From Bacillota bacterium (lineage in GTDB: Bacteria > Bacillota > Clostridia > Acetivibrionales > DSM-2933), in assembly GCA_030705945.1 (NCBI GenBank), contig JAUZPS010000115.1, positions 1 to 10,815 of the forward strand: a DNA stretch of 10,815 bases, given 5' to 3'. This document shows, in pieces, positions 1-6,964 of this stretch (positions within the stretch are counted from its first letter, which is position 1; each line of letters opens with the position of its first letter). The position numbers and the translations under genes are program-made. A model generated the notes under the pieces. That model was not told where the DNA came from and ran no database searches. It worked only from the letters and a program-made list of their open reading frames with translations.

Positions 1-102
1 CGAATGAAATAGAAGATAGATGTGTAAAACAGAATAAAGCATAAATATATAAGAATTATTAGACATACTCAAAGGCTTACACAATTGATACTTAATGGCT
101 GC

Positions 103-891
103 TTAATTTGAAGTGGGAAAGTTGAGATAATTATTATAATCAAAGTTTAAAGATTCTCCATCTTCAGGTATCACAATCTGTGTTTGGATATTGTGTTCTA
201 ATGAGAAATCCCTCAGTTCTTTACGGCTTAAACGGCAATGATTCCATGCTTCCATATGAACGGCTACTATTTTTAAAAGTGGAAAACTTTTGCAGGCGCA
301 AAGCATATCTTTAGCATCCATCGTTATAGGTTTTCCTATAGCAAACTTAGCTGCTCCGCAATTAGCTATAGCAATATGAGGCTTATATTGGCTTATTGCA
401 TTTTTGACAGTTGGACACCAGACGGTATCTCCCATAATATAAACAGTTGGTTCGTTTTTAGCAGATATAATAAACCCAGAAACAGGGCCCATTTCGATAG
501 CGGTAATTCCATGACCATGTTTTCCGGTTACCCTCTTAAATGATATATCATTCCATATGAAGGCGTCTTTTATCGAAATGACGTTACAAAAGCCTTTATC
601 TTTAATTTCAGACTCATCTTCAGGTTGACAGAATACTGGAGTATCTTTCGGGATCATAGTTGCGGCTAATTCATCAAAATGGTCCCTATGCAGGTGTGTG
701 ATCATTAACGCGTCACAATTGAGTATTGATTCTTTAGGAATCGGAAGCTCTACAAGTGGGTTATAATCTTGATTCGGAACATTTTTAACCGGAGTCATAG
801 AACCTTTTGGGCTTAATAATGGATCTACGACGATTTTCATATTGTTAATTCTTAAAATTATATTCGCATGACGTATTAATTGTATAAACAT
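103..891 (-). CDS. MBL-fold metallo-hydrolase, UlaG-like
   Basis: A 262-residue protein of the metallo-beta-lactamase fold, closest in pattern to the UlaG / YtkL-like branch, probably a cytosolic hydrolase with two bound metals. The metal motif THLHRDH gives H66, H68, D70 and H71. Further likely ligands are D155 in GDT and H212 or H218 in the segment VHMEAWNH. The N-terminus (IRHANIILRINNMKIVVDPLL) is the usual first beta-hairpin with the VDP turn. There is no signal peptide or membrane segment. The start is well supported: CCTCCT at 899-904 (AGGAGG on the coding strand) lies 7 bp upstream of the ATG. The gene is divergent from the Lrp-type regulator, which could control it, although a 101-bp hairpin element separates them. 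The substrate cannot be told from sequence, and lactonase, phosphodiesterase or other hydrolase activity all remain possible. Confidence 0.9.
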   Translation of the reverse strand: MFIQLIRHANIILRINNMKIVVDPLLSPKGSMTPVKNVPNQDYNPLVELPIPKESILNCDALMITHLHRDHFDELAATMIPKDTPVFCQPEDESEIKDKGFCNVISIKDAFIWNDISFKRVTGKHGHGITAIEMGPVSGFIISAKNEPTVYIMGDTVWCPTVKNAISQYKPHIAIANCGAAKFAIGKPITMDAKDMLCACKSFPLLKIVAVHMEAWNHCRLSRKELRDFSLEHNIQTQIVIPEDGESLNFDYNNYLNFPTSN

Positions 892-926
892 ATCATTTCC
901 TCCTTATAAATACATATTTAAATCAA

Positions 927-955
927 GGTATATGTTTCTTGTTCTTAAATGTAAA
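927..955 (-). promoter_or_regulatory. candidate sigma-A promoter of the MBL-fold gene
   Basis: On the minus strand, TTTACA (950-955, five of six matches to TTGACA) is followed by a 17-bp spacer and TATACC (927-932, four of six matches to TATAAT). Transcription would begin near 920 and give a leader of about 30 bases including the AGGAGG site. The promoter lies outside the hairpin element at 977-1077. Confidence 0.4.
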
Positions 956-976
956 ATGTTTATCACGAAACATATA

Positions 977-1077
977 TATAAAAAGCAATTAATCTTTTAC
1001 ATTTGCCTATCACAAAATAACGTTAAAGCGTTCGTTATTTTGCTCTGTCAAATGTAAGATTAATAGTGCTTTTTATA
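977..1077. mobile_element. family-2 hairpin element (MITE-like), copy 1
   Basis: A 101-bp near-palindrome with perfect 10-bp ends TATAAAAAGC (977-986) and GCTTTTTATA (1068-1077), flanked by TA on both sides (975-976 and 1078-1079). The arms pair over about 29 bp with small indels. A second inner stem, CAAAATAACG (1013-1022) with CGTTATTTTG (1033-1042), tops the hairpin. A shorter copy lies at 6965-7030. There is no coding capacity. The TA flanks and short inverted ends are what is known for non-autonomous IS630/Tc1-mariner-type elements; assignment to that group is an inference, since no transposase is present. It lies between two divergent genes and could also act as a transcription barrier. 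Confidence 0.8.
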
Positions 1078-1140
1078 TAGAAAATAATGCTTTGCTATAA
1101 TTTTCAATGTGTTATAAGATAATTATACGCGCAAATAAGG

Positions 1141-1171
1141 TTGATTAGAGTAAGATTTAAACGTTTATACT
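1141..1171 (+). promoter_or_regulatory. weak candidate promoter of the Lrp-type regulator
   Basis: TTGATT (1141-1146) and TATACT (1166-1171) are reasonable -35 and -10 boxes, but the spacer is 19 bp, longer than ideal. If used, transcription would begin near 1178, which is the upstream in-frame ATG. That favours initiation at the ATG at 1196. An alternative -10, TATAAT at 1096-1101, lies next to the end of the hairpin element. Confidence 0.3.
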
Positions 1172-1195
1172 TTCACCATGAAAGGATTTATTCAT

Positions 1196-1609
1196 ATGTT
1201 TGATCAAACGGATATGAAAATTGTCAAACTCTTGATGGAAAATAGCCGTATGCAGTGGAGGGAGATCGGAGAAATTGTTCATCTTACAGGTCAAGCAGTA
1301 AGTAATAGGATCGGTAGAATGGAAAGTCTTGGTGTAATTGAGGGATATTCTTTAAAGGTTAATTGGAAAAGGCTAGGCAAAGAGACAACAGCTTTTGTGA
1401 CTGTATTCATGAAAACAACTGATCACAAAGCTTTTCAGAAGTATTTAAAGAATAATGACGCTATTATAGAGGCGCATAGGATAAGCGGTGAAGGCTGCTA
1501 TTTGTTGAAGATCATTGCTTCTGATCAGTCAGAGTTGATCGGTTTACTGGATCAAATTTTAGAATACGGAAATTATAGGGTTAACTTATCTATAGAGGAA
1601 TACATATAG
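1196..1609 (+). CDS. Lrp/AsnC family transcriptional regulator
   Basis: A 137-residue protein (143 if started at 1178) with the standard Lrp/AsnC order. An N-terminal winged helix-turn-helix spans about residues 3-50 (FDQTDMKIVKLLMENSRM, then a recognition helix around TGQAVSNRIGRME), and a C-terminal RAM ligand-binding domain spans about 63-137. Such proteins form octamers or other oligomers and respond to amino acids or related small molecules; the effector here is unknown. I prefer the ATG at 1196 because AAAGGA (1181-1186) sits 9 bp upstream, the protein then begins like other family members, and the ATG at 1178 has no ribosome binding site. It is slightly shorter than typical Lrp but the RAM domain looks complete. 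It may act on itself or on the divergent MBL-fold gene. No clear terminator follows. Confidence 0.88.
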   Translation: MFDQTDMKIVKLLMENSRMQWREIGEIVHLTGQAVSNRIGRMESLGVIEGYSLKVNWKRLGKETTAFVTVFMKTTDHKAFQKYLKNNDAIIEAHRISGEGCYLLKIIASDQSELIGLLDQILEYGNYRVNLSIEEYI

Positions 1610-1649
1610 GATATAATAACCAAATAAAAATCTCCTCTGAAGTTTTTTG

Positions 1650-1677
1650 TAATATTAACAGAAAACAAGCATATATT
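1650..1677 (+). promoter_or_regulatory. candidate SigE-dependent promoter of spoIVA
   Basis: TAATATT (1650-1656) matches the SigE -35 consensus KMATATT. After a 13-bp spacer, CATATATT (1670-1677) matches CATACAnT at all but one fixed position. In Bacillus subtilis spoIVA is transcribed in the mother cell by SigE, so the match and its position about 45 bp upstream of the start codon support each other. Transcription would begin near 1684. Confidence 0.6.
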
Positions 1678-1722
1678 TATACTGACTAATGCACTATGTA
1701 AATAATGTAGGGGGGATCGAGT

Positions 1723-3201
1723 TTGGAGAAGTACAACATTTATCAGAATATAGCTGAAAGAACACAAGGTGACATATACTTGGGAATAGTAGGACCTGTA
1801 AGAACCGGTAAATCAACTTTCATAAAGAAATTTATGGATTTATTGGTAATTCCCAATATAGAAAATGCTTATCAGAGGGAACGGGCAAGGGATGAATTGC
1901 CGCAAAGCGCCGCAGGCAGAACTATTATGACTACAGAACCCAAATTTGTGCCAAATGAAGCGGTTGAAATAGTAATAGACGATAATATTCAATTAAAGGT
2001 AAGATTGATTGATTGTGTGGGTTATTTGGTAAAAGGCGCATTAGGATACCTTGAGAACAACGCGCCGCGAATGGTCACCACGCCTTGGTATGACTATCAG
2101 ATTCCTTTTGGAGAAGCAGCTGAAATTGGCACAAGGAAAGTAATTAACGAACATTCAACGATTGGTTTGGTTGTCACCACTGACGGCACTATCACTGATC
2201 TTGAAAGAGAAGAATATGTGGAAACTGAAAAAAGGGTTATAAATGAACTTAAGGATATTAATAAGCCATTTGTAATAGTTCTGAACTCGACTAAACCATA
2301 TGATGCTGAAACCATAAGGTTAAAGGAAGAGCTTGAAGAAAAATATTCAGTTCCGGTAGTAAATGTAAATTGCGCTCAGCTGAGGTTGGAAGATATAAGC
2401 TATATAATGGAAAGAATATTATATGAATTTCCAGTGACTGAAATAGGTATAAACATACCTGGATGGATTGAAACCTTAGAAGATGAAAACAGGATTAAGA
2501 CAGAAATGATAGATGCTGTAAAAAGCACTTTCCTTGATGTAAGAAAAATAAGAGAATTAAAAAATAATATGGCTCTATTCTCTGAATATGAATTTATTAA
2601 AAAGGCTTCAATTGACAGGATAAATCTTGGTGATGGCAGTGTTCTTGTCGAAATTTCGGCTGTAGACGGATTGTTTTACAAAACCCTTAGTGAAGCAACC
2701 GGCATGGAAATTGAAGGGGAACATAAGTTGATAGGACTTATGAAGGATCTGGTTAGAGTTAAAAATGAATATGACAGACTTGAATACGCGCTTCATGAAG
2801 TAAAGGTTAAGGGTTATGGAATCGTGGCTCCAAAGCTCGATGAACTTTCTTTGGAGGTTCCCGAAATAATAAAACAAGGCAACAGATTTGGCGTCAAATT
2901 AAGGGCTAGCGCGCCATCGGTTCACATGATCAGAGCAGATATAGAAACTGAAATCGCGCCTTTGGTAGGTACTGAAAAACAATCTGAGGAGTTGGTTAAT
3001 TATCTCTTAAAGGAATTTGAAAGCGACCCTCAAAAACTTTGGGAGTCAAACATATTCGGTAAATCTCTGCATGATCTGGTAACTGAAGGACTTAATAATA
3101 AGTTGGGTAAAATGCCGGGTGATGCTCAGCTCAAACTCCAGGAAACATTGACAAAGATAATTAACGAGGGCAGTGGAGGACTGATTTGCATAATATTATA
3201 A
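1723..3201 (+). CDS. spoIVA: stage IV sporulation protein A (spore coat morphogenetic ATPase)
   Basis: A full-length SpoIVA of 492 residues, the same length as the Bacillus subtilis protein. It is a mother-cell ATPase that polymerises on the forespore surface as the basement layer of the spore coat, and is needed for coat and cortex assembly. The Walker A motif GPVRTGKST is at 24-32 (K30). The sensor threonines T70 and T71 lie in GRTIMTTEPKF, and the Walker B aspartate D97 is in RLIDCVGY. The C-terminus ends in the conserved GGLICIIL tail, which in Bacillus binds the SpoVM-decorated membrane. The start is TTG at 1723, preceded by a strong AGGGGGGAT site at 1710-1717. A SigE-type promoter lies upstream and a hairpin terminator follows the stop. 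Nothing suggests damage. It establishes that the source organism is, or descends from, an endospore former. Confidence 0.97.
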   Translation: MEKYNIYQNIAERTQGDIYLGIVGPVRTGKSTFIKKFMDLLVIPNIENAYQRERARDELPQSAAGRTIMTTEPKFVPNEAVEIVIDDNIQLKVRLIDCVGYLVKGALGYLENNAPRMVTTPWYDYQIPFGEAAEIGTRKVINEHSTIGLVVTTDGTITDLEREEYVETEKRVINELKDINKPFVIVLNSTKPYDAETIRLKEELEEKYSVPVVNVNCAQLRLEDISYIMERILYEFPVTEIGINIPGWIETLEDENRIKTEMIDAVKSTFLDVRKIRELKNNMALFSEYEFIKKASIDRINLGDGSVLVEISAVDGLFYKTLSEATGMEIEGEHKLIGLMKDLVRVKNEYDRLEYALHEVKVKGYGIVAPKLDELSLEVPEIIKQGNRFGVKLRASAPSVHMIRADIETEIAPLVGTEKQSEELVNYLLKEFESDPQKLWESNIFGKSLHDLVTEGLNNKLGKMPGDAQLKLQETLTKIINEGSGGLICIIL

Positions 3202-3231
3202 ATACTTGGCATAAAATCAATTAAGAAGAAC

Positions 3232-3264
3232 AGGTCATATTCTTATAAAGAATAATGACCTTTT
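3232..3264 (+). terminator. rho-independent terminator of spoIVA
   Basis: AGGTCAT plus ATTCTT (3232-3244) pairs with AAGAAT (3248-3253) and ATGACCT (3255-3261) around a 3-base loop, with one bulged A at 3254. TTTT follows at 3261-3264. The T-run is short, so strength is uncertain. The right arm overlaps the inferred outer end of the repeat element that begins at 3253. Confidence 0.55.
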
Positions 3265-3398
3265 GAACGTTGCTTTAGGGCGTTTCAAAAAATTCCTTGT
3301 TCAAGTTTATATGACGAAAACCCATTATATCAAGTTTTTGAAACGACCAGTTGCTAAGTTTTTTTTGATACCACTTTAATTATTTTCGCAAACATATT
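3253..3398 (-). mobile_element. family-1 dispersed element (MITE-like), copy A, reverse orientation
   Basis: About 146 bp in the spoIVA-epsC gap, inverted relative to copies B and C. Positions 3295-3341 are identical over 47 bp, on the opposite strand, to 8134-8180 in copy C. Similarity continues through CGTTTCAAAAA-type inverted arms (3281-3291 and 3337-3347) and TATCAAAAA (3364-3372 on the minus strand). The outer ends are degenerate: TAATG at 3253 on the left and CATATTA near 3393 on the right, so the boundaries are approximate. It carries the conserved extended -10 motif on the minus strand (3324-3332), pointing toward the 3' end of spoIVA. There is no open reading frame. Confidence 0.7.
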
Positions 3399-3465
3399 AT
3401 ATAATTGATATTAACCAAGAAATCAGGGTATATATAAACATACTGATTAGAGAAGGGAATCAATT

Positions 3466-4392
3466 ATGAATGATGAATTTAACAAAAAATTAAATCAGCT
3501 TGTTTCTGATTTTATGAATAGCTATCAAAAAAAGGAATGCATAATTCCTCAGTATTATGGACCGCTCCCTAACAGAGATGAGGTTATTGATATTACAAAA
3601 TCCTTAAGACAGCTTTTGTTTCCAGGTTACTTCGGAAAGTTGAGCTTTGAGGATGAAACTACAGAATATCATATTGGCGATATGTTGATAAGTGTCCATA
3701 GAAAATTAAGCGATCAGATCAGTTCTGCTTTAATGCATCAACTTGTTAAAAGTCAGGAATCAGATGGAAAACTTACAGGAGAAACTATTAAAACAAAAGC
3801 TAATAAGATTGTTGAAGAGTTTCTCGGTAAGCTTCCAATGATAAGAGAATACCTTGCAACAGACGTTCAGGCTGCGTTTGACGGAGATCCTGCTGCTGAA
3901 AGCAAGGAGGAAATAATCTTTTCTTATCCAGGAATATTTGCTATAAGCATATATAGAATCGCTCATGAGCTTTATCTTCTATCGGTGCCTCTTATACCAA
4001 GGATAATGAGTGAATATGCTCATAATATTACCGGAATAGATATACACCCAGGCGCGACTATAGGCAAGCGATTCTTTATCGATCATGGGACGGGCGTTGT
4101 AATAGGTGAGACAACAACAATAGGGGATAATGTAAAAATTTACCAAGGAGTGACCCTTGGCGCGTTATCAACAAGGGGCGGGCAGACTCTAAGGGGTGTA
4201 AAACGCCATCCTACTCTAGAAGATGGGGTTACTGTATATTCAGGAGCTTCAATACTGGGGGGAGAAACGGTTATCGGCGCTGATGCCGTGATTGCAAGCA
4301 ACGCGTTTATTACAAAATCTATTCCAGATGGCACAAAAGTTATCGTCAAGAGTCCTGAACTGCTTTTAAAAGGCAAAGAACAAACTATATAA
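3466..4392 (+). CDS. epsC: serine O-acetyltransferase (EpsC/CysE type)
   Basis: A 308-residue cytosolic enzyme that transfers acetyl from acetyl-CoA to L-serine, giving O-acetylserine, the acceptor for sulfide in cysteine synthesis. Residues 1-185 are a helical N-terminal region containing the DPAA loop (D141), equivalent to the serine-binding aspartate of CysE. From about 191 the left-handed beta-helix of hexapeptide repeats begins (IDIHPGATIG). The catalytic Asp-His pair is D206-H207 in IDHGTG, and H248 lies in KRHP. The N-terminal extension and length fit the EpsC subgroup common in clostridia rather than the shorter E. coli-like CysE. The start ATG has AGAAGGGA (3452-3459) 6 bp upstream. 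No cysK or T-box leader is visible next to it, so it seems to be a single gene. TATAAT at 3400-3405 is a possible -10 with a poor -35. The EpsC name comes from an exopolysaccharide locus, but the reaction is cysteine-pathway chemistry. Confidence 0.93.
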   Translation: MNDEFNKKLNQLVSDFMNSYQKKECIIPQYYGPLPNRDEVIDITKSLRQLLFPGYFGKLSFEDETTEYHIGDMLISVHRKLSDQISSALMHQLVKSQESDGKLTGETIKTKANKIVEEFLGKLPMIREYLATDVQAAFDGDPAAESKEEIIFSYPGIFAISIYRIAHELYLLSVPLIPRIMSEYAHNITGIDIHPGATIGKRFFIDHGTGVVIGETTTIGDNVKIYQGVTLGALSTRGGQTLRGVKRHPTLEDGVTVYSGASILGGETVIGADAVIASNAFITKSIPDGTKVIVKSPELLLKGKEQTI

Positions 4393-4472
4393 GTTGCGAA
4401 AAAGATTTTACATTAAAAATGCAGTTAATACGTCTGCATTTTACTATCAAAGCTGAATTTTTCGCAACTTAT
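4389..4472. repeat. 84-bp inverted-repeat element at the epsC stop codon
   Basis: Perfect 15-bp arms, ATAAGTTGCGAAAAA (4389-4403) and TTTTTCGCAACTTAT (4458-4472), enclose a second hairpin at 4416-4442. The left arm contains the last two bases of the epsC codon before the stop and the TAA stop itself (4390-4392). It may be a two-tier terminator or a small element that inserted at the gene end. No second copy is visible in the window. Confidence 0.7.
4416..4444 (+). terminator. candidate terminator of epsC
   Basis: AAAATGCAG (4416-4424) and CTGCATTTT (4434-4442) form a perfect 9-bp stem with a 9-base loop, 24 bp after the epsC stop. Only a short TTTT lies at its 3' side, so termination could depend on the larger surrounding hairpin. 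Confidence 0.45.
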
Positions 4473-4482
4473 GAATCAAGGA

Positions 4483-4534
4483 ATATATTTTGCAATATAA
4501 AAAATGGATGTAAAATGTTTATTGCAAAATATAT
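4483..4534. repeat. 52-bp inverted repeat upstream of mntR
   Basis: Perfect 15-bp arms ATATATTTTGCAATA (4483-4497) and TATTGCAAAATATAT (4520-4534) with a 22-bp spacer. It ends about 140 bp before mntR. It is too wide for a single MntR site, and no function can be assigned. The remaining sequence to 4675 is AT-rich and includes TATAAT at 4623-4628, a possible mntR -10 without a clear -35. Confidence 0.6.
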
Positions 4535-4675
4535 AGCAAGGTTGATCTTGATTGGGATTGGGTTATCTAAAGCATCATCATTTGCAAAAATAATATATAT
4601 AATAAAATAGATTTGATATGAATATAATGAATAGTGAAAATATAAGATATGAGCTTTTCGTAAGGTAGTGATTTA

Positions 4676-5158
4676 ATGGAGCAAACTTCAGAATTTCATA
4701 CAGTTAGAGGGTATCAACTGTTAGAGCAAAATAAGAAGCTGCTAACAGCTGCAATGGAAGATTATATGGAGATGATTTACAGGAATATATTAGTAGAAGG
4801 CTATATGCGAATTAATACCCTTGCAGAGCTCCTTAATGTTGCTGCTCCATCTGCGACAAAAGCAGTTCAGAAGTTGACAAAGCTTGGATTGCTTGATTAC
4901 AAAAAGTATGGGATTATTTTCCTTACTGAAAACGGAAGAGAAATTGGAAGATACCTCTTACAAAGACATAACGTTATAGAGATGTTTTTGAAAAATTTGG
5001 GGGTCAATGACAACGTATTAACCGAAACAGAGCTTATCGAACATAATGTTTCAGCAACAACACTTCATAAGATCGATATTTTTAATAAGTTTCTCGAACA
5101 AAACCCTGAAATAAATGAAAAATATGAAAAGTTTGCGCAAAATTATAGCGAAGCGTAA
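4676..5158 (+). CDS. mntR: manganese-dependent transcriptional repressor, DtxR/MntR family
   Basis: A 160-residue DtxR-family regulator that, when loaded with Mn(II), is expected to repress manganese uptake genes. The winged helix-turn-helix spans about 26-86 and the helical dimerisation and metal domain about 87-145; no SH3-like third domain is present, as in Bacillus MntR. All six ligands known in B. subtilis MntR have counterparts by alignment: D29 and E32 in MEDYMEMIY, H98 in QRHN, and E119, E122 and H123 in ETELIEHN. Compared with that protein there is a 21-residue N-terminal extension ending in KKLLTAA. The ribosome binding site AAGGTAGTG (4662-4670) is moderate. The gene is followed by its own terminator and then by mntH, the likely main target. 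Aspartate at the D8 position supports Mn selectivity, but Fe sensing is not excluded. Confidence 0.9.
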   Translation: MEQTSEFHTVRGYQLLEQNKKLLTAAMEDYMEMIYRNILVEGYMRINTLAELLNVAAPSATKAVQKLTKLGLLDYKKYGIIFLTENGREIGRYLLQRHNVIEMFLKNLGVNDNVLTETELIEHNVSATTLHKIDIFNKFLEQNPEINEKYEKFAQNYSEA

Positions 5159-5186
5159 ACAAGCAACGCTTTTTGTAAAATATAAT

Positions 5187-5211
5187 AGAACTCATTGAGG
5201 GTTCTTTTTTT
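5187..5211 (+). terminator. rho-independent terminator of mntR
   Basis: AGAACTC (5187-5193) pairs with GGGTTCT (5199-5205), including one G-U pair, around the loop ATTGA. Seven T follow (5205-5211). It lies 29 bp after the mntR stop and implies that mntH has its own promoter. Confidence 0.75.
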
Positions 5212-5283
5212 ATGTCCGGAAAATTAATCTTTTTGTAACTTGAGAGGCTTTAAGTTAACAAAATATTCTTGGTTTTGTCATGT

Positions 5284-5342
5284 AACATATTTATGTTCTT
5301 ATACATATTGTAGATTAAGTAAACATAATTAGACTAGACTAA
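5284..5342 (+). promoter_or_regulatory. candidate operator region upstream of mntH
   Basis: Two dyads lie in the 306-bp mntR-mntH gap. AACATA-TT-TATGTT (5284-5297) is perfect in both arms. TTAGACTAGACTAA (5329-5342) pairs at six of seven positions and loosely resembles the TTAG...CTAA pattern of DtxR-type metal boxes. Either could bind MntR, but neither resembles the Bacillus MntR site closely. TATTAT at 5360-5365 could be a -10 just downstream of the second dyad. I looked for and did not find an Mn riboswitch (yybP-ykoY) or T-box in the leader. The rest of the gap (5212-5283, 5343-5451) shows nothing I can name. Confidence 0.35.
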
Positions 5343-5464
5343 GGTTATTTAATTCATTATATTATAGAAAATTAAAGGATTATGCTGGAAGTTAATGAGT
5401 TTAGGCTGCTAAAACTTTCTTGCCACATATCTTTGGAAATAACCGTTTGTGAGAGAGGTGCATC

Positions 5465-6772
5465 ATGATTATTAAAGAAAGTTGCGCTGAGGCAACAGAT
5501 TCATATGAAGAGCATCTTACGATAGAGAGGATAAAACCGGCAAATAACAGGAGATTATTTAACATTAAAACAACACTTAAGTTTTTAGGGCCTGCATTTA
5601 TAATTAGTGTTGCATACATAGATCCAGGAAATTTTGCAACTAACATCAGCGGGGGATCGAAATATAACTACAACCTTATATGGGTTATATTATGGAGTAA
5701 CCTTATGGCAATATTTCTGCAGTCCTTGTCAGCAAAACTTGGGATAGCAACAGGCTTTAATTTGCCTCAGATGTGCTCAAAGGTATTTTCCAGAAGAACA
5801 AACTGGTGTTTCTGGATAGTAGCGGAACTTGCAGCTATAGCTACTGATCTTGCCGAATTTCTTGGAGCTACGTTAGGCTTCTATTTATTATTCCGGATAC
5901 CGATAGCGTTTGCGGGGCTATTAACAGCTGCTTTAACTTTATTAATCATCTATTTGGGGAAATACGGCCAGAGAGTTATTGAAGTAATGATCACACTATT
6001 AGTGGCGGTGATTTGTGTTTCTTATACAATTGAACTATTCCTAGCGAAACCTGATTGGTCTTCGGCGGGTCTACATATTCTTATACCATCTTTGCCAGGC
6101 GGGGAAGCGGTTGTGATAGCTGTTGGAATGCTTGGAGCAACAGTTATGCCTCATGTAATTTACCTACATTCTCAGCTTGTTCAACACAGAAACAAAGATT
6201 TATCAGAAGAAGACAGAAAACAGCACCTAAAAATGGAAAGATTAGATATTACTATTGCAATGAACATAGCTTTTATTGTAAACATGGCAATGGTAATAGT
6301 TTCAGCCGCGGTTTTTTTCAGAAATGGGGTCAATATAAATTCCATAGAGGAGGCTCATAAGTCTTTGTATCCATTGCTGGGAGCAGCTTCTAGCGGCGCC
6401 TTCGGCTTGGCTCTCATTGCGTCCGGACTGTCTTCATCTGCAGTAGGCGCTATGGCAGGCCAAACGATAATGCAAGGATTTGTTGGACTTAATTTAAGTG
6501 ATAATTTTACAAGGCTTGTAACGATGTTTCCAGGAATGATAATAATAATAATGGGAATCAATCCTATGAAAGCTCTGCTTGTAAGTCAGGTAACACTAAG
6601 CTTCATTCTTCCTGTGGCAATAATACCCATGCTTATAATAACACGGCGCAAAGATCTGATGGGATCACTGGTCAATAAACCTTTGACAAATGTAGTTGGT
6701 TGGATAATATCCTGTATAATTATAGCGGCTAACGCAATATTATTGTTCTTAACATTTACAGGTAAAGCGTAG
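5465..6772 (+). CDS. mntH: Nramp family divalent metal transporter (Mn/Fe importer)
   Basis: A 435-residue polytopic membrane protein that imports Mn(II), and probably Fe(II), with protons. The Nramp signatures are present: DPGN at 53-56 in the first membrane helix (SVAYIDPGNFAT), E121 to G134 with T127-D128 in the third helix (ELAAIATDLAEFLG), and A225 with M228-P229-H230 in the sixth (GATVMPH). These supply the metal-coordinating Asp, Asn, Ala carbonyl and Met. About eleven hydrophobic segments run to the C-terminus, as usual for the family. The N-terminal 35 residues are cytosolic and charged. The start ATG has AGAGAGGTG at 5452-5460. It follows mntR but is separated by a terminator, which fits a regulator-target pair with separate promoters. 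Confidence 0.93.
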   Translation: MIIKESCAEATDSYEEHLTIERIKPANNRRLFNIKTTLKFLGPAFIISVAYIDPGNFATNISGGSKYNYNLIWVILWSNLMAIFLQSLSAKLGIATGFNLPQMCSKVFSRRTNWCFWIVAELAAIATDLAEFLGATLGFYLLFRIPIAFAGLLTAALTLLIIYLGKYGQRVIEVMITLLVAVICVSYTIELFLAKPDWSSAGLHILIPSLPGGEAVVIAVGMLGATVMPHVIYLHSQLVQHRNKDLSEEDRKQHLKMERLDITIAMNIAFIVNMAMVIVSAAVFFRNGVNINSIEEAHKSLYPLLGAASSGAFGLALIASGLSSSAVGAMAGQTIMQGFVGLNLSDNFTRLVTMFPGMIIIIMGINPMKALLVSQVTLSFILPVAIIPMLIITRRKDLMGSLVNKPLTNVVGWIISCIIIAANAILLFLTFTGKA

Positions 6773-6921
6773 TAAAATTATTTGGTTAGGCAGATTAAAA
6801 TCAATTAATCTTATACCTTTCTAATAGTATTTTACAATATAGGTCTAAATAGGTCTAAAGATAAGGCAAAATACCTAAATCACTACCCCAAATAGATTTA
6901 ATGAAACTACGAATCTATATA
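6773..6921. other. intergenic segment after mntH
   Basis: No gene is visible. AGATTAA (6792-6798) and TTAATCT (6805-6811) form a weak AT-only stem with no T-run after it, so it is a poor terminator candidate for mntH. A 10-bp unit, TAGGTCTAAA, is repeated in tandem at 6840-6859. The segment ends at the left boundary of repeat copy B. Confidence 0.5.
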
Positions 6922-6964
6922 TAATGCTTAAAATTGAGTAAGGTAGTATCAAAAAGAAAACTTA

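Noticed and set aside
1..102. Possible gene or terminator at the left edge
   Set aside because: No open frame, T-run hairpin or promoter could be supported; only a short GTGTAA/TTACAC inverted pair with a long loop is seen.
1178..1195. Upstream ATG at 1178 as the start of the Lrp-type regulator
   Set aside because: It has no ribosome binding site, lies at the predicted transcript start, and a good AAAGGA site precedes the ATG at 1196.
3399..3465. T-box leader before epsC
   Set aside because: The space after the repeat is about 67 bp, too short, and the T-box sequence and antiterminator are missing.
1573..3966. Several 64-89-residue minus-strand frames across the Lrp gene end, spoIVA and epsC
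   Set aside because: They are antisense shadows of strongly supported genes, with no ribosome binding sites or family features.
945..4522. 15-bp identical string ATGTAAAATGTTTAT at 949-963 and 4508-4522
   Set aside because: In DNA this AT-rich a single 15-bp match is close to what chance allows, and the flanks do not align.
4419..4610. 63-residue open frame on the plus strand between epsC and mntR
   Set aside because: It runs through both inverted repeats, has no ribosome binding site, and its composition follows AT-rich non-coding DNA.
5212..5464. Mn-sensing yybP-ykoY riboswitch before mntH
   Set aside because: The expected conserved loops and the usual terminator fold were not found; only short dyads are present.
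6055..6360. 101-residue plus-strand frame inside mntH
   Set aside because: It is an out-of-frame shadow; the mntH frame carries all Nramp signatures at this place.
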